Part shown: positions 30,165 to 39,555 of the stretch, one piece after another | How positions within the stretch are numbered: position 1 is the stretch's first letter | Layout of the letters: each line of letters starts with the position of its first letter | Source: Cellulomonas pakistanensis | Lineage (GTDB): Bacteria; Actinomycetota; Actinomycetes; Actinomycetales; Cellulomonadaceae | Length of the DNA stretch: 64,000 bases | Direction of reading: 5' to 3' | Assembly: GCF_016862755.1 (NCBI RefSeq) | Contig: NZ_BONO01000015.1 | Coordinates: forward strand, 42,977 to 106,976 | The notes under the pieces: generated by a model | What the model saw: only the letters and a program-made list of their open reading frames with translations | Databases searched by the model: none | What the model was told of the DNA's origin: nothing | Translations under genes and position numbers: made by a program

Positions 30165-30632
30165 GTGAACCAGCCCCGCATGAACGTCGAGTCGTTCAAC
30201 CTCGACCACCGGACCGTCGCCGCGCCGTACATCCGGCTCGCCGACAAGAAGGTGCTCCCGGCGGGCGACGTGCTCAGCAAGTTCGACATCCGGTTCACGC
30301 AGCCGAACAAGGCGCACCTGGAGATGCCGGTCGTGCACTCCCTGGAGCACATGTTCGCCGAGCACTCGCGCAACCACAGCGACCGGGTCATCGACTTCTC
30401 CCCGATGGGCTGCCAGACCGGCTTCTACCTGATCCTGCAGGGCGAGTGGGCCGAGGACGACGTCGCCACCCTGGTCCAGGACACGCTGGAGGACATCACG
30501 ACGGCCGGCGAGGTCCCGGCCGCGAACGAGGTGCAGTGCGGCTGGGGCGCCAACCACACGCTCGAGGGCGCGCAGGGCGCCGCGCGGGAGTTCCTCGCGC
30601 ACCGCGCCGAGTGGAGCACGGTGACCGCGTGA
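30165..30632 (+). CDS. luxS: S-ribosylhomocysteine lyase LuxS
   Basis: LuxS cleaves S-ribosylhomocysteine to homocysteine and DPD, the precursor of AI-2. The 155 residues match the family. Metal ligands are His58 and His62 (HSLEH) and Cys125 (QCGWG); catalytic Cys83 lies in MGCQTGF. The GTG follows a GAGGGAG site. Its stop overlaps the mtnN start, so the two enzymes that recycle S-adenosylhomocysteine are coupled. The upstream 139 bases show no riboswitch that I recognise. Confidence 0.98.
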   Translation: MNQPRMNVESFNLDHRTVAAPYIRLADKKVLPAGDVLSKFDIRFTQPNKAHLEMPVVHSLEHMFAEHSRNHSDRVIDFSPMGCQTGFYLILQGEWAEDDVATLVQDTLEDITTAGEVPAANEVQCGWGANHTLEGAQGAAREFLAHRAEWSTVTA

Positions 30633-31381
30633 CGGCGCCCGACCTGACCCCGCTCGCCGAGGTCGAGGCCGTCGTCGCGGTCGCGATGCCGGACGAGGCC
30701 GCGCCGTTCCTCGAGCGGGCCGACGCCGTCGGCGAGCCCGCGACCGTCGGCGGCGCCGAGCACCACGTGCTCACGCTCGCCGGCCGCCGCGTGCTGCTGG
30801 TCCGGGGCGGCATCGGCCTGGCCAACGCGGCGTCCGCCGCCTCGGCCGCGCTGGTGCTCGTGTCCGCGGCCCGTGGCGGCGAGGCCCCCGCGGCGCTGAT
30901 CAGCGCCGGCAGCGCCGGCGGCGTCCAGGCGGGCGTGCACGTCGGCGACGTCGTCGTCGGCACCGAGCACGTGTACACGAACGCGGACGCCCGGGCGTTC
31001 GGCTACGCGCTCGGCCAGGTGCCGGGCATGCCGGCGACCTACCACGGGGACCAGGGCCTGCGCGGCGCGGCCCTCGGCGCGGACGCCGGCGACCTCACGG
31101 TCCGTGCCGGCCTGATGCTGTCGAGCGACGCGTTCGTCGACGCGACCCTGGTCGGCCCGGTGCGCGAGCAGTTCCCCGGTGGCCTGTCGACCGACATGGA
31201 GACCACGGCGCTGGCCCAGGTCGCGCACGTGTACGGCGTGCCGTTCCTGGCCGTGCGCGGCATCTCGGACCTCTGCGGCCCGGCCGGCGCGGACGACTTC
31301 CTCACGCACGTGGACGACGCCGCGGACCGCTCGGCGGCCGTGGTCGCGGGCCTGCTCGCGCGGGTGGGCGCCCCCGCCTGA
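30629..31381 (+). CDS. mtnN: 5'-methylthioadenosine/S-adenosylhomocysteine nucleosidase
   Basis: MtnN (Pfs) removes adenine from SAH and MTA, supplying LuxS with S-ribosylhomocysteine. The 250 residues show AMPDEAAPF near the start, [30 protein letters not shown] and GISDLCG with the catalytic Asp. GTG overlaps the luxS stop as GTGA. The pairing with luxS confirms an activated-methyl-cycle operon. Confidence 0.95.
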   Translation: MTAPDLTPLAEVEAVVAVAMPDEAAPFLERADAVGEPATVGGAEHHVLTLAGRRVLLVRGGIGLANAASAASAALVLVSAARGGEAPAALISAGSAGGVQAGVHVGDVVVGTEHVYTNADARAFGYALGQVPGMPATYHGDQGLRGAALGADAGDLTVRAGLMLSSDAFVDATLVGPVREQFPGGLSTDMETTALAQVAHVYGVPFLAVRGISDLCGPAGADDFLTHVDDAADRSAAVVAGLLARVGAPA

Positions 31382-31418
31382 CGACGACGACCGGCGCGCC
31401 GGGGACCGAGGATCCGCC

Positions 31419-33044
31419 TCAGCCCCCGGCGCGCCGGCCGCCCTCGTCGCCCGCCGCGCCGGACCCCGCGCCGCGCCGCCCGCCGCGCCCCGCCGTCGCG
31501 CGGTCCCCTGAGCGCCGCCCGGAGGCGCGGCCGCCCGCGGCGCCGACGGCGCCCGCACCGCCCCGGCGGTCGTCGCCGAGCTTCGCCGCGTACATCACCT
31601 GGTCGGCGTCGTGCAGCAGCCGCTCGGTCGTGTGCGAGGCGTCCGCCGTCGCGGCGCCGACGCTGGCGCTGACCCGCGCCCACGCCCCGCCGACCGGCAC
31701 GGACACCTGCCCCATCGCCTGCACCGCGGCGATCGCGCGCCGCACCGCGGCGGGCGTCCCGCTGACCAGCACGGCGAACTCGTCCCCGCCCAGCCGCGCG
31801 ACGGCGCCGGACGGCGGGACGATCTCCCGCAGCCGGTCCGCGACGGCGACCAGCACCCGGTCGCCGACCGCGTGGCCGAAGCTGTCGTTCACGGCCTTGA
31901 AGTCGTCCAGGTCCACGTACAGGACGGCGACGCCGCGGCGCCCGCCGACCGCGCGGGACAGCGCGTCGTCGACCAGCCGGTGGAAGTGCGCGCGGTTGAC
32001 CAGCCCCGTGAGGGCGTCGTGGTCGACCATGTGCGCGAGCCGCTCCTCGAGCGTCTTCTCCTGCGTGACGTCGAGCAGCACGCCGTGCAGCCGCGGGCTG
32101 CCGTCGAGGTCCCGGCGCAGCACGGCGTCGTCCCGCACCCACACGTCGTGGCCGTCGCGGTGCCGCAGCCGGTAGGTGATCGACGGCAGCATCTCGCCGT
32201 CCGCCACGCCCGCCCGCAGCGCCTCCTCGTGCGTGCGCACCGGCCGGTCGGCCGGGTGGATCGTGCGCGCCCACGCCGTCGGGTCGGTCAGCCAGTCCTG
32301 CGCCGGGTACCCGAGCATCCACTCCAGGCGCGGGCTCACGTACTCGAACCGGCCGCCGGGCCCGGGCTCGGCGATGTACACGACCGCGGGCACGTGCTCC
32401 ACGAGCAGGCGGTAGTGCAGCTCCGCGGCCCGGAGCTCGTCCGCCAGCCGCTTCCGCTCCGTGATGTCCTGCACCATGCCGATGGCGTAGTCCGGCCGGC
32501 CGTCGGCGTCCCGGACCAGCGAGACGGTCAGGTCGGTCCACAGCGTGCTGCCGTCCTTGCGGACGAACCGCTTCTGCATGGCGAACCCGCCGGCGTCGTC
32601 GTCGACCATGGCCCGGAACAGCCGGTCGTTCTCCGCCTGGTCCTCGGGCGCCGTGTACTCGGCGAACGGCATCGCCGCGAACTCCTCGGTGGAGTAGCCG
32701 AGCAGCTGCCGGAGGGTGTCGTTGGTCAGCGGCGTGCGCCCGTCGAGCTGCACCAGGCCGATGCCGACCGGCGCCGCCTCGATGAGGCTCTCGAGCTGCC
32801 GGATCCGCTGGTTCTGCCGGGCCACGACCTCGGCGAGGTCCTCGGCGGCGGGGGCGTCCGCGCGTCGGCGGCGCCGGGGCAGGCCGGGCACGCGGCCCGC
32901 GCCCTCCGCGGCGGACGCGGGCGAGCGCGGCGTCAGGCCGTCCAGCGGGAAGGACCCGTCCCGGGTCAGCGCGGCGAGCGCCCCGCGGAGCACCCGCGCT
33001 CCCTCGGCGGCCTCCCAGCCTTCCTGCGACCCTGCGCCGTCCAC
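31419..33044 (-). CDS. PAS-PAS-GGDEF diguanylate cyclase
   Basis: The 541-residue protein has two PAS domains (about 90-205 and 210-330) and a GGDEF domain (about 335-490). The active-site motif RLGGDEF is intact, so it should make cyclic di-GMP. The RxxD inhibitory site five residues upstream is absent (PSGAV occupies that stretch). A Gly/Arg/Ala-rich tail of about 50 residues follows. No transmembrane helix is seen, so it senses a cytoplasmic signal. GTG at 33044 is preferred for its upstream GAGGG; an in-frame GTG at 33095 lacks one. Confidence 0.9.
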   Translation of the reverse strand: MDGAGSQEGWEAAEGARVLRGALAALTRDGSFPLDGLTPRSPASAAEGAGRVPGLPRRRRRADAPAAEDLAEVVARQNQRIRQLESLIEAAPVGIGLVQLDGRTPLTNDTLRQLLGYSTEEFAAMPFAEYTAPEDQAENDRLFRAMVDDDAGGFAMQKRFVRKDGSTLWTDLTVSLVRDADGRPDYAIGMVQDITERKRLADELRAAELHYRLLVEHVPAVVYIAEPGPGGRFEYVSPRLEWMLGYPAQDWLTDPTAWARTIHPADRPVRTHEEALRAGVADGEMLPSITYRLRHRDGHDVWVRDDAVLRRDLDGSPRLHGVLLDVTQEKTLEERLAHMVDHDALTGLVNRAHFHRLVDDALSRAVGGRRGVAVLYVDLDDFKAVNDSFGHAVGDRVLVAVADRLREIVPPSGAVARLGGDEFAVLVSGTPAAVRRAIAAVQAMGQVSVPVGGAWARVSASVGAATADASHTTERLLHDADQVMYAAKLGDDRRGGAGAVGAAGGRASGRRSGDRATAGRGGRRGAGSGAAGDEGGRRAGG

Positions 33045-33101
33045 CCGATCCCTCGCCTCACGTGCCACCCCGGCGCACCTGCCGGGGACCTGCACGTGTC
33101 A

Positions 33102-33133
33102 TCGGCGTCCTCGCAGGTCATCTGAGACGCCGA
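33102..33133 (-). terminator. Short hairpin after the beta-galactosidase gene
   Basis: TCGGCGTC at 33102-33109 pairs with GACGCCGA at 33126-33133. It lies 34 bases past the beta-galactosidase stop and before the GGDEF gene reading the same way. A terminator is plausible, but the stem is only eight pairs. Confidence 0.4.
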
Positions 33134-33166
33134 CCGGGTGGACCCGCGCGGCGGGCGGGTGACTTC

Positions 33167-34933
33167 TCAGACCTCCGAGGACCCGAGGTCGGGGCCGGCC
33201 GCGAACGCCACGCGCGCGCCCTCGGCGCCGTGCAGCTCCAGCACGACCACCTCGTTGTCCCCGCTGCGCAGCAGCGGCCCGGGCACGTACAGCGTCGCCG
33301 TCGGGCCGGCGCTCCAGTACCGGCCCAGCAGGAACCCGTTCACCCAGACCAGGCCCTTGCCCCAGCCGTCGGTGCGCAGGAAGTGGTCGGCGCCCGCGTC
33401 GGCCGGGAAGGTGCCCCGCAGGAAGGCGGGCCCCGCGACCGGGGTCCCGGCCGCGACGGCCGGAGCCGCGTCCAGCAGGGCCGCCAGGGCGGGCTCCACG
33501 GCGTCCAGCCGCAGCGGCGTCACGGTCCAGTCCGTGAGCTCGCGGGTCGCGGTGCGCGCCGGCCCGATCAGTCCCTTCGCCTCGCCGATCCGCGGGCCGT
33601 AGTTGACCCGGCCCTGGTCCTCGAGCAGCAGGGTGAGCTCCCCGGCCCGCGCCGGCAGCGCGATCGTCCGGCTGTGCTCGGTCCGGCTCAGGACGCCCAC
33701 CGGCTCGCCGTCGAGAGCCACCAGCGCGCGGTCCCGCACCTCGGCGAGCGTCAGCACGCGGTCCTCGGCCGTGACCTCGGTCCGGTACAGCGTGAACCCG
33801 GTCCAGTGCCCGAGCTCGTCGGTCGTCGGCAGGTGGTCCCACGCGGCGGGCTCGCCCAGCGCGGGCAGCGCGTCGGCCAGCGGCAGGCGCCGGTCGAGGT
33901 CGACGGTCAGCTCCGGCGCCGGCGCGGGGTCGGCGGGGAGCTCGTCGGGCACCGGCGCGTACCGGGAGATCACCTCGCGCATCGCGTGCCACTTGGCCGT
34001 GACCGCGCCGTGCTCGGCGAGCGGGGCGTCGTAGTCGTAGGAGGTCGTGATCGGCAGGTAGGTGCCCTTGTCGTTCGCGCCGCCGGTGAACCCGAAGTTC
34101 GTGCCGCCGTGGAACATGTAGAGGTTGACCGACGCGCCCATCGCGAGCAGGTCGTCGAGGTCCTGGGCGTTCGTCTCCGCCGGGGCGACGTGGTGGTGCT
34201 GGCCCCAGGAGTCGAACCAGCCGTTCCAGAACTCCATGCACATGAGCGGGCCGGTCGGCTGGTGCCGGCGGAGCAGGTCGAGCCGCTCCTTGGCGCGCGA
34301 CCCGAACGTCACCGTGCGGTGCAGCTCCGGGACGCTGCCCCGGGCCTGCATCGCGTCGTCGGCCTGGTCGCAGCTGAGCAGCGGGACCTCGATGCCGCGC
34401 TCGCGGTTCATCGCGATCAGCGCGCGCAGGTAGTCCTGGTCGTCGCCGTACGCGCCGTACTCGTTCTCCACCTGGACGGCGATCACGGGGCCGCCCCGGG
34501 TGACCTGGCGCTCGGCGACCAGCGGCAGCAGCTGGTCGTAGTACTGGGCGATCGCCGCGAGGTAGCGCGGCTCGTGCCGCCGCACGCCGACCTCGGGGTC
34601 CGCCAGCAGCCAGCCCGGCAGGCCGCCGCCGTCCCACTCCGCGCAGATGTACGGGCCGGGGCGGACGATCGCGTGCATGCCCTCGGCGGCCACCAGGTCG
34701 AGGAACCGGCCGAGGTCGCGCGGGCCGTCCAGGTCGAACCGGCCGCGCTCCGGGGCGTGGAAGTTCCACGCCACGTAGGTCTCGATGGTGTTGAGCCCCA
34801 TGAGCCGGGCCTTGCGGATCCGGTCCGCCCACTGCTCGGGGTGGACGCGGAAGTAGTGCAGGGCGCCGGAGATCACCTGGTGCGGGCGGCCGTCGAGCAG
34901 GAAGTCGACGTCGCCGATCTCGAACGTGGGCAT
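33167..34933 (-). CDS. GH35 beta-galactosidase
   Basis: This 588-residue glycoside hydrolase family 35 enzyme has the acid/base Glu158 in VENEYG and the nucleophile Glu234 in MEFWNGWF. Other GH35 marks are RPGPYICAEWDGGGLPGW and FHGGTNFGF. C-terminal jelly-roll domains complete the fold. No signal peptide is present, so it should cleave imported beta-galactosides in the cytoplasm. It is last in the operon with the sugar ABC importer (86-base gap) under the LacI regulator. Confidence 0.95.
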   Translation of the reverse strand: MPTFEIGDVDFLLDGRPHQVISGALHYFRVHPEQWADRIRKARLMGLNTIETYVAWNFHAPERGRFDLDGPRDLGRFLDLVAAEGMHAIVRPGPYICAEWDGGGLPGWLLADPEVGVRRHEPRYLAAIAQYYDQLLPLVAERQVTRGGPVIAVQVENEYGAYGDDQDYLRALIAMNRERGIEVPLLSCDQADDAMQARGSVPELHRTVTFGSRAKERLDLLRRHQPTGPLMCMEFWNGWFDSWGQHHHVAPAETNAQDLDDLLAMGASVNLYMFHGGTNFGFTGGANDKGTYLPITTSYDYDAPLAEHGAVTAKWHAMREVISRYAPVPDELPADPAPAPELTVDLDRRLPLADALPALGEPAAWDHLPTTDELGHWTGFTLYRTEVTAEDRVLTLAEVRDRALVALDGEPVGVLSRTEHSRTIALPARAGELTLLLEDQGRVNYGPRIGEAKGLIGPARTATRELTDWTVTPLRLDAVEPALAALLDAAPAVAAGTPVAGPAFLRGTFPADAGADHFLRTDGWGKGLVWVNGFLLGRYWSAGPTATLYVPGPLLRSGDNEVVVLELHGAEGARVAFAAGPDLGSSEV

Positions 34934-35019
34934 GCGGGGGCTCCTGGGGTGTCCGGGGTGGTGCGGTGGTGCGGGGCCGGGCCGGCGGCGGGTGCGCGCC
35001 CGCCGCCGGCCCGCGGGCG

Positions 35020-36336
35020 TCAGTCGACGCTGAAGCCCTGCTCGTTGCCGTACGCGATCGACTTCTCCTGCCAGTCGAGCAGGCCGTCCTGCAGCGTCGT
35101 GTCCGACACGTAGGCCTGGCCGGCCGTGTCGTTGAAGATGCTGTTGGCGTACACCTGGAACGGCAGGTACTGCCAGCCCTCGGCGACGTCGGCCGCGGAC
35201 TGCGCCAGGATCTCGTTGGCCTTCTGGCCGCCGAAGTACTCGAACTCCTTGCCGAGGAACTCCTCGGACTCCAGGTCCGCGACCGTGGCGGGGAACGCCC
35301 CGGCGTCGATGCGGGTCTGCACGCCGTCGCCGGCGGTCGCGTACTCGAGGAACTCGTAGGCGAGCTCGGCGTTCTGGGTGCCCGCCGGGATCGACAGGCC
35401 GGAGCCGCCGTTCTCCGCCGTCACCGACTGGCCGGCCTCCCACTGCGGCATGGGCGCGACGCGCCAGTCGCCGGACGCCTGCGCGACGCCGGACTCCAGG
35501 TTGGCGGGCATCCACGCGCCGACGACCAGGGTGGCGAGGGTGCCGTTGCCGAGGCCCTGGTACCACTCGTCGGTCCAGCCGCTGATGTCGGAGAGCAGGC
35601 CCTCGTCGATCATCTGCTGCCACAGGTCGGTGTACTTCTGCGTGCCCTCGTCCGTGAAGTCGATCGTCACGTCGGTGCCGTCGACCTGGTACGGCTGGCC
35701 GCCGGCCTGCCAGATCATCGAGGTGGCCGAGCCGGCGTCGCCGGTGTCGGAGGCGATGTAGACGCTCGGGTCCGCGGCGTGCAGGGCCCGCGCGGCCTCG
35801 AGGTACTCGTCCCAGGTGGTCGGCACCTCGACGCCGAGGCGGTCGAAGACCGCGGCGTTGTAGAACAGCGCCATCGGGCCGGAGTCCATCGGCAGGTTGT
35901 AGATGCCCTCGCCCTGCTGCACCGCGTTCCACGGCCCGGGGCTGAAGGTGCCGTCCAGCTCGTCGGCGCCGAACTCGGTCAGGTCGGTGAGCGACTCGCC
36001 GATCGCGAACTGCGGCACGGCGTAGTACTCGATCTGCGCGACGTCCGGGACGCCCGAGCCGGCGGCGATCGCGTTCTGCAGCGCCGTGTACTGGTCGTTG
36101 CCGGTGCCGGCGTTGACGAGCTCGATGTCGACGTCCGGGTGGTCCTCCTGGAAGTCGGCGACGACGTCCGTCAGCGCCGGCTCCCACGCCCAGATGGTCA
36201 GCGAGCCGCCACCGCCCGAGGCGTCGTCCGAGCCCGAGCCGCTGTCGCCGCCGCCGGAGCAGGCGGCGAGGCCGAGGGAGAGCGCGCCGGCCAGCGCGAC
36301 GGTGCGCACCAGCGTCCGGCGGGTACGTGCGGTCAT
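35020..36336 (-). CDS. Sugar ABC transporter substrate-binding lipoprotein
   Basis: The 438-residue protein is a family-1 solute-binding lipoprotein. The signal peptide ends in a lipobox LAAC with Cys26, followed by a Gly/Ser/Asp linker and a mature domain starting SLTIWAWEP. It delivers an oligosaccharide to the two permeases encoded just upstream; the GH35 neighbour suggests a galactoside. AAGGA precedes the ATG. No ATP-binding subunit is encoded here, so a shared MsiK-like ATPase is likely (inference). Confidence 0.95.
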   Translation of the reverse strand: MTARTRRTLVRTVALAGALSLGLAACSGGGDSGSGSDDASGGGGSLTIWAWEPALTDVVADFQEDHPDVDIELVNAGTGNDQYTALQNAIAAGSGVPDVAQIEYYAVPQFAIGESLTDLTEFGADELDGTFSPGPWNAVQQGEGIYNLPMDSGPMALFYNAAVFDRLGVEVPTTWDEYLEAARALHAADPSVYIASDTGDAGSATSMIWQAGGQPYQVDGTDVTIDFTDEGTQKYTDLWQQMIDEGLLSDISGWTDEWYQGLGNGTLATLVVGAWMPANLESGVAQASGDWRVAPMPQWEAGQSVTAENGGSGLSIPAGTQNAELAYEFLEYATAGDGVQTRIDAGAFPATVADLESEEFLGKEFEYFGGQKANEILAQSAADVAEGWQYLPFQVYANSIFNDTAGQAYVSDTTLQDGLLDWQEKSIAYGNEQGFSVD

Positions 36337-36394
36337 GGGGTGTCCTTCCACGTCGTCGTGAGATGGGTCGTGCGGGGGTCGTGCGGGAGGGTGG

Positions 36395-37318
36395 TCATTC
36401 CTTGACGGAGCCGGACGCGAGGCCCGACTGCCAGAACCGCTGCAGCAGCAGGAACGCGGCGATGAGCGGCAGGATCGTGAGGACGGAGCCCGTGATCACC
36501 AGGTTGAAGATCGCCTGGCCGCCGGCGGTGGCCGCCTGGGCGTTCCACGAGTTGAGGCCGACGGTGAGCGGGTACCAGTCGGGGTCCTTGAGCATGATCA
36601 GCGGCAGGAAGTAGTTGTTCCAGGTCGCGACCATCGTGAACAGCAGGACCGTGACGATGCCCGGGCCGAGCAGCGGCAGGCAGATCTGCGCGAACGTGCG
36701 CGCCTCGCTCGCGCCGTCCATCCGGGCCGCCTCGAGCAGCTCGGTGGGGATCGCCTCGGCCGCGAACGTCCACATGAGGTAGAGGCCGAACGGCGAGATC
36801 AGCGACGGGATGATGACGGCCCACGGCGTGTTGGTCAGGCCCATCTGGCTGAACATGAGGAACGTCGGCACGGCGAGCGCGGTCCCGGGGACGGCCACCG
36901 CGCCGATCACGATCGCGAACACCGCGCGCTTGCCGGGGAACTGGAACTTGGCCAGGCCGTACCCGCCGAGCACGGCCAGCGCGGTCGCGCCGCCCGCCCC
37001 GACGACCACGTACAGCAGCGTGTTGCCGAGCCAGCGCACGAAGATGCCGTCGTTGTAGGTGAGCGTGTCGGCGATGTTCTGGAACAGGGAGAAGTCGCCG
37101 GCGAACCACAGGCCGAACGACCCGAACAGGTCGTCCTGCGCCTTGGTGGCGTTGATGATCAGCCAGACGAGCGGGACGACGGCGTACAGGCCGACGACCG
37201 TGGTGAGGACCGTGAGCAGGACGCTGCGGCGCGGCTTGTCGACGCTGTGGCCGCGGCGCGTGCGCAGCCGGGGGCCGGCGACGGGGCGCGCCGGCGCGGG
37301 GGCGGTGGTGGTCGTCAT
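36395..37318 (-). CDS. Sugar ABC transporter permease (MalG/CUT1 type)
   Basis: This 307-residue protein has six hydrophobic segments and the cytoplasmic EAA loop (EAARMDGASEARTFAQICLP), typical of CUT1 permeases. ATG lies seven bases after AAGGAGG; a GTG two codons upstream overlaps the preceding stop and is an alternative. It pairs with the permease upstream and the lipoprotein downstream. Confidence 0.95.
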   Translation of the reverse strand: MTTTTAPAPARPVAGPRLRTRRGHSVDKPRRSVLLTVLTTVVGLYAVVPLVWLIINATKAQDDLFGSFGLWFAGDFSLFQNIADTLTYNDGIFVRWLGNTLLYVVVGAGGATALAVLGGYGLAKFQFPGKRAVFAIVIGAVAVPGTALAVPTFLMFSQMGLTNTPWAVIIPSLISPFGLYLMWTFAAEAIPTELLEAARMDGASEARTFAQICLPLLGPGIVTVLLFTMVATWNNYFLPLIMLKDPDWYPLTVGLNSWNAQAATAGGQAIFNLVITGSVLTILPLIAAFLLLQRFWQSGLASGSVKE

Positions 37319-37320
37319 CG

Positions 37321-38247
37321 TCACGCCTCCTTCCGCATGCCGCGGAGCTGGACGGCGTAGGCGACGACCATCGTGACGAGGCCCATGATGATCGCGACGG
37401 TGGCCGAGTAGTTGTACTGCTGGCCGGAGAACGACAGCGAGTACGCGTACATGTTGGGCGTGAAGCTCGTCGTGATCGCGTTCGGCGCCAGCTTCTGCAG
37501 GATGCTCGGCTCGTTGAACAGCTGGAACGACCCGATGATCGAGAAGATCGTCGCGATGACCAGCGCGCCGCGGATCGCGGGCAGCTTGATCGACCGGATC
37601 ACCCGCCACTGGCCGGCGCCGTCGATGGCCGCGGCCTCGTACAGCGAGGCGGGCACCACGCGCAGCGCGGAGTAGAAGATCAGCATGTTGTAGCCCACGA
37701 AGCTCCAGGTCACGATGTTGCCGATCGACAGCAGCACCAGGTCGGGCGACAGCGGGTTGGGCAGCGAGATCCCGAACGCGTCGTTGATGTTGCCAACGAG
37801 GCCGAACCGCGTGCCGTACATGAAGCCCCACATGAGCGTGGCGACGACGGCGGGCACCGCGTACGGCATGAAGATCGAGATGCGGAAGAAGCTCTTGCCG
37901 TAGAGCCGGCCGCTGTCGAGCGCGAGCGCCACCAGCAGCGCGATGCCGAGCATGATCGGCACCTGCACCGCGAGGAACAGCGTCACGCGGCCGAGCGAGG
38001 ACCAGAACGCCGGGTCGCCGAACGCCCGGGTGTAGTTCTCGAACCCGACGAACGCGTTGCCGCCGACGAGCTGCTGCCGGAACAGGCTGAGGTAGATCGA
38101 GTAGACGATCGGGGCCAGGAACACCAGGGCGAACACGGCCATGAAGGGGCCGACGAAGCCCCAGCCGGTCCACCGGCCGCGGCGAGCGGGGCGGCGCGCG
38201 GTCCTGAGGGGGTCCGCCACGACGGGCGGGGGGACGGTCTGGGTCAC
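37321..38247 (-). CDS. Sugar ABC transporter permease (MalF/CUT1 type)
   Basis: This 308-residue CUT1 permease has six hydrophobic segments and the EAA loop EAAAIDGAGQWRVIRSIKLP. GTG has an AAGGAG site nine bases upstream. It is the first gene of the transporter/GH35 operon and lies next to the LacI operator at 38281-38298. Confidence 0.95.
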   Translation of the reverse strand: MTQTVPPPVVADPLRTARRPARRGRWTGWGFVGPFMAVFALVFLAPIVYSIYLSLFRQQLVGGNAFVGFENYTRAFGDPAFWSSLGRVTLFLAVQVPIMLGIALLVALALDSGRLYGKSFFRISIFMPYAVPAVVATLMWGFMYGTRFGLVGNINDAFGISLPNPLSPDLVLLSIGNIVTWSFVGYNMLIFYSALRVVPASLYEAAAIDGAGQWRVIRSIKLPAIRGALVIATIFSIIGSFQLFNEPSILQKLAPNAITTSFTPNMYAYSLSFSGQQYNYSATVAIIMGLVTMVVAYAVQLRGMRKEA

Positions 38248-38266
38248 GACGAGCCACTCCTTCGGG

Positions 38267-38298
38267 GTCGTAGCGCCGGCGATGTTGACGTCAACATC
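38267..38298 (-). promoter_or_regulatory. Promoter and LacI operator of the sugar operon
   Basis: A perfect 18-base palindrome, GATGTTGACGTCAACATC, spans 38281-38298. On the minus strand it contains TTGACG (38294-38289), which with TACGAC (38272-38267) makes a -35/-10 pair with a 16-base spacer. The TGACGTCA core matches the operator next to lacI. Repressor here would block the operon promoter. Confidence 0.75.
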
Positions 38299-38370
38299 GG
38301 AAGCGCCCGCTCACGGTGCCACGGCGTCAGGGCGCTCGTCAACGGGAGGGGGTCATGCCGAGGTCACGAA

Positions 38371-38409
38371 ATGGTGACGTCACCATGTGCTCGATGGTGA
38401 CGTGAACAC
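38371..38409 (+). promoter_or_regulatory. Operators in front of the lacI-type gene
   Basis: ATGGTGACGTCACCAT (38371-38386) is a perfect palindrome with the same TGACGTCA core as the operon operator. A partial copy, ATGGTGACGTGAACAC, sits at 38394-38409, just before the -10-like TAGGGT (38414-38419). Autoregulation is the likely purpose. Confidence 0.72.
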
Positions 38410-38426
38410 GCGCTAGGGTCGGCGCC

Positions 38427-39449
38427 ATGACCGTCGCCGCGCGAGGCCGCCCGGGCCCGTCGATCGCGGACGTCGCGCAGCTGGCCGGCGTCTCCGCGCA
38501 GACGGTCTCCCGCGTGTCCACGGGCGCCGAGAACGTCCGTCCCGAGACGCGCGAGCGCGTGCTCGCCGCCATGGACGAGCTCGGCTACTCCCCCAACCAC
38601 GCCGCCCGCGCGCTGCGGTACGGCTCGTTCGGCACCATCGGCCTCATCGCGCACCGGCTGGCCCGCACCGGCGAGTCGCGGACCATCGAGGCCGTCGTCG
38701 AGTCCGCCCGCGCCGAGGGGTACACCGTCAGCCTGGTCGACGTGCGCACCCCCGGCTCCGCGGACGTCACCGACGCGGTCGCGCGGCTGTCGCACCAGTC
38801 GATCGACGGGCTCATCATCATCCGCGCCGAGACCGCGACGCCGGTCGCGCTCGCGCTGCCGCCCCGGATGCCCGTGGCCGTGTCGGACTCCCGGTTCGTC
38901 GGCCACCACCCCGCGGTCGGCGCCGACCAGGTCACCGGGACGCACCTCGCGGTGCAGCACCTGCTCGACCTCGGGCACCGCACCGTGCACCACGTCGCCG
39001 GGCCGGACGACTCCGCGCCGGCGCAGATGCGCGCGGCCGCGTGGCGCGAGCACCTCGTCGGCTCGGGGCGCCCGGTGCCCGAGGTGCTGGTCGGCGACTG
39101 GACCGCGCGGTCGGGGTACGAGATCGGCCGGCGCCTCGCCGCCGACGCCTCGGCCACCGCCGTGTACTGCGCCAACGACGAGATGGCCGCCGGCGTGGTC
39201 CGCGCGCTCTACGAGGCCGGACGGCGGGTGCCGGACGACCTGTCCGTCGTGGGGTTCGACGACATCCCGCTCGCCGAGTTCCTCTGGCCGCCGCTGACCA
39301 CCGTGCAGCAGGACTTCCACCAGATCGGCGACCGGCTGCTCGACCTGCTCATGCGGCAGATCCGGGGCCGGGAGACGCTGACCGACACCCGCATCGTGGT
39401 GCCGACCCGGCTGGTCGTGCGCGCGAGCACGGCCCCGCCGCCCGCCTGA
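38427..39449 (+). CDS. LacI-family transcriptional regulator
   Basis: The 340-residue protein has the LacI helix-turn-helix (SIADVAQLAGVSAQTVSRV), the hinge helix NHAARALRYG and a periplasmic-binding-like ligand domain ending in DLSVVGFDDIPLAEF. It is divergent from the sugar importer/GH35 operon and probably represses it until a galactoside binds. The ATG has no ribosome site; TAGGGT lies seven bases upstream, so the mRNA is probably leaderless. Confidence 0.95.
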   Translation: MTVAARGRPGPSIADVAQLAGVSAQTVSRVSTGAENVRPETRERVLAAMDELGYSPNHAARALRYGSFGTIGLIAHRLARTGESRTIEAVVESARAEGYTVSLVDVRTPGSADVTDAVARLSHQSIDGLIIIRAETATPVALALPPRMPVAVSDSRFVGHHPAVGADQVTGTHLAVQHLLDLGHRTVHHVAGPDDSAPAQMRAAAWREHLVGSGRPVPEVLVGDWTARSGYEIGRRLAADASATAVYCANDEMAAGVVRALYEAGRRVPDDLSVVGFDDIPLAEFLWPPLTTVQQDFHQIGDRLLDLLMRQIRGRETLTDTRIVVPTRLVVRASTAPPPA

Positions 39450-39473
39450 CGCGCGCGGCGGGCGCCGCCGAGC

Positions 39474-39521
39474 GGTCGCGGACCGGGGGTCTCGCGGCCC
39501 CGGAGCCCCCGATCCGTGACC
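39474..39521. terminator. Hairpin between convergent lacI and universal stress genes
   Basis: The 16-base arm at 39474-39489 pairs with 39506-39521 at 14 positions, with a 16-base loop. It lies between two converging stops, so it is probably a bidirectional terminator. Confidence 0.6.
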
Positions 39522-39555
39522 TGTCGACGCCGCCGCGCGCCCGGCGCGCGCGGCG

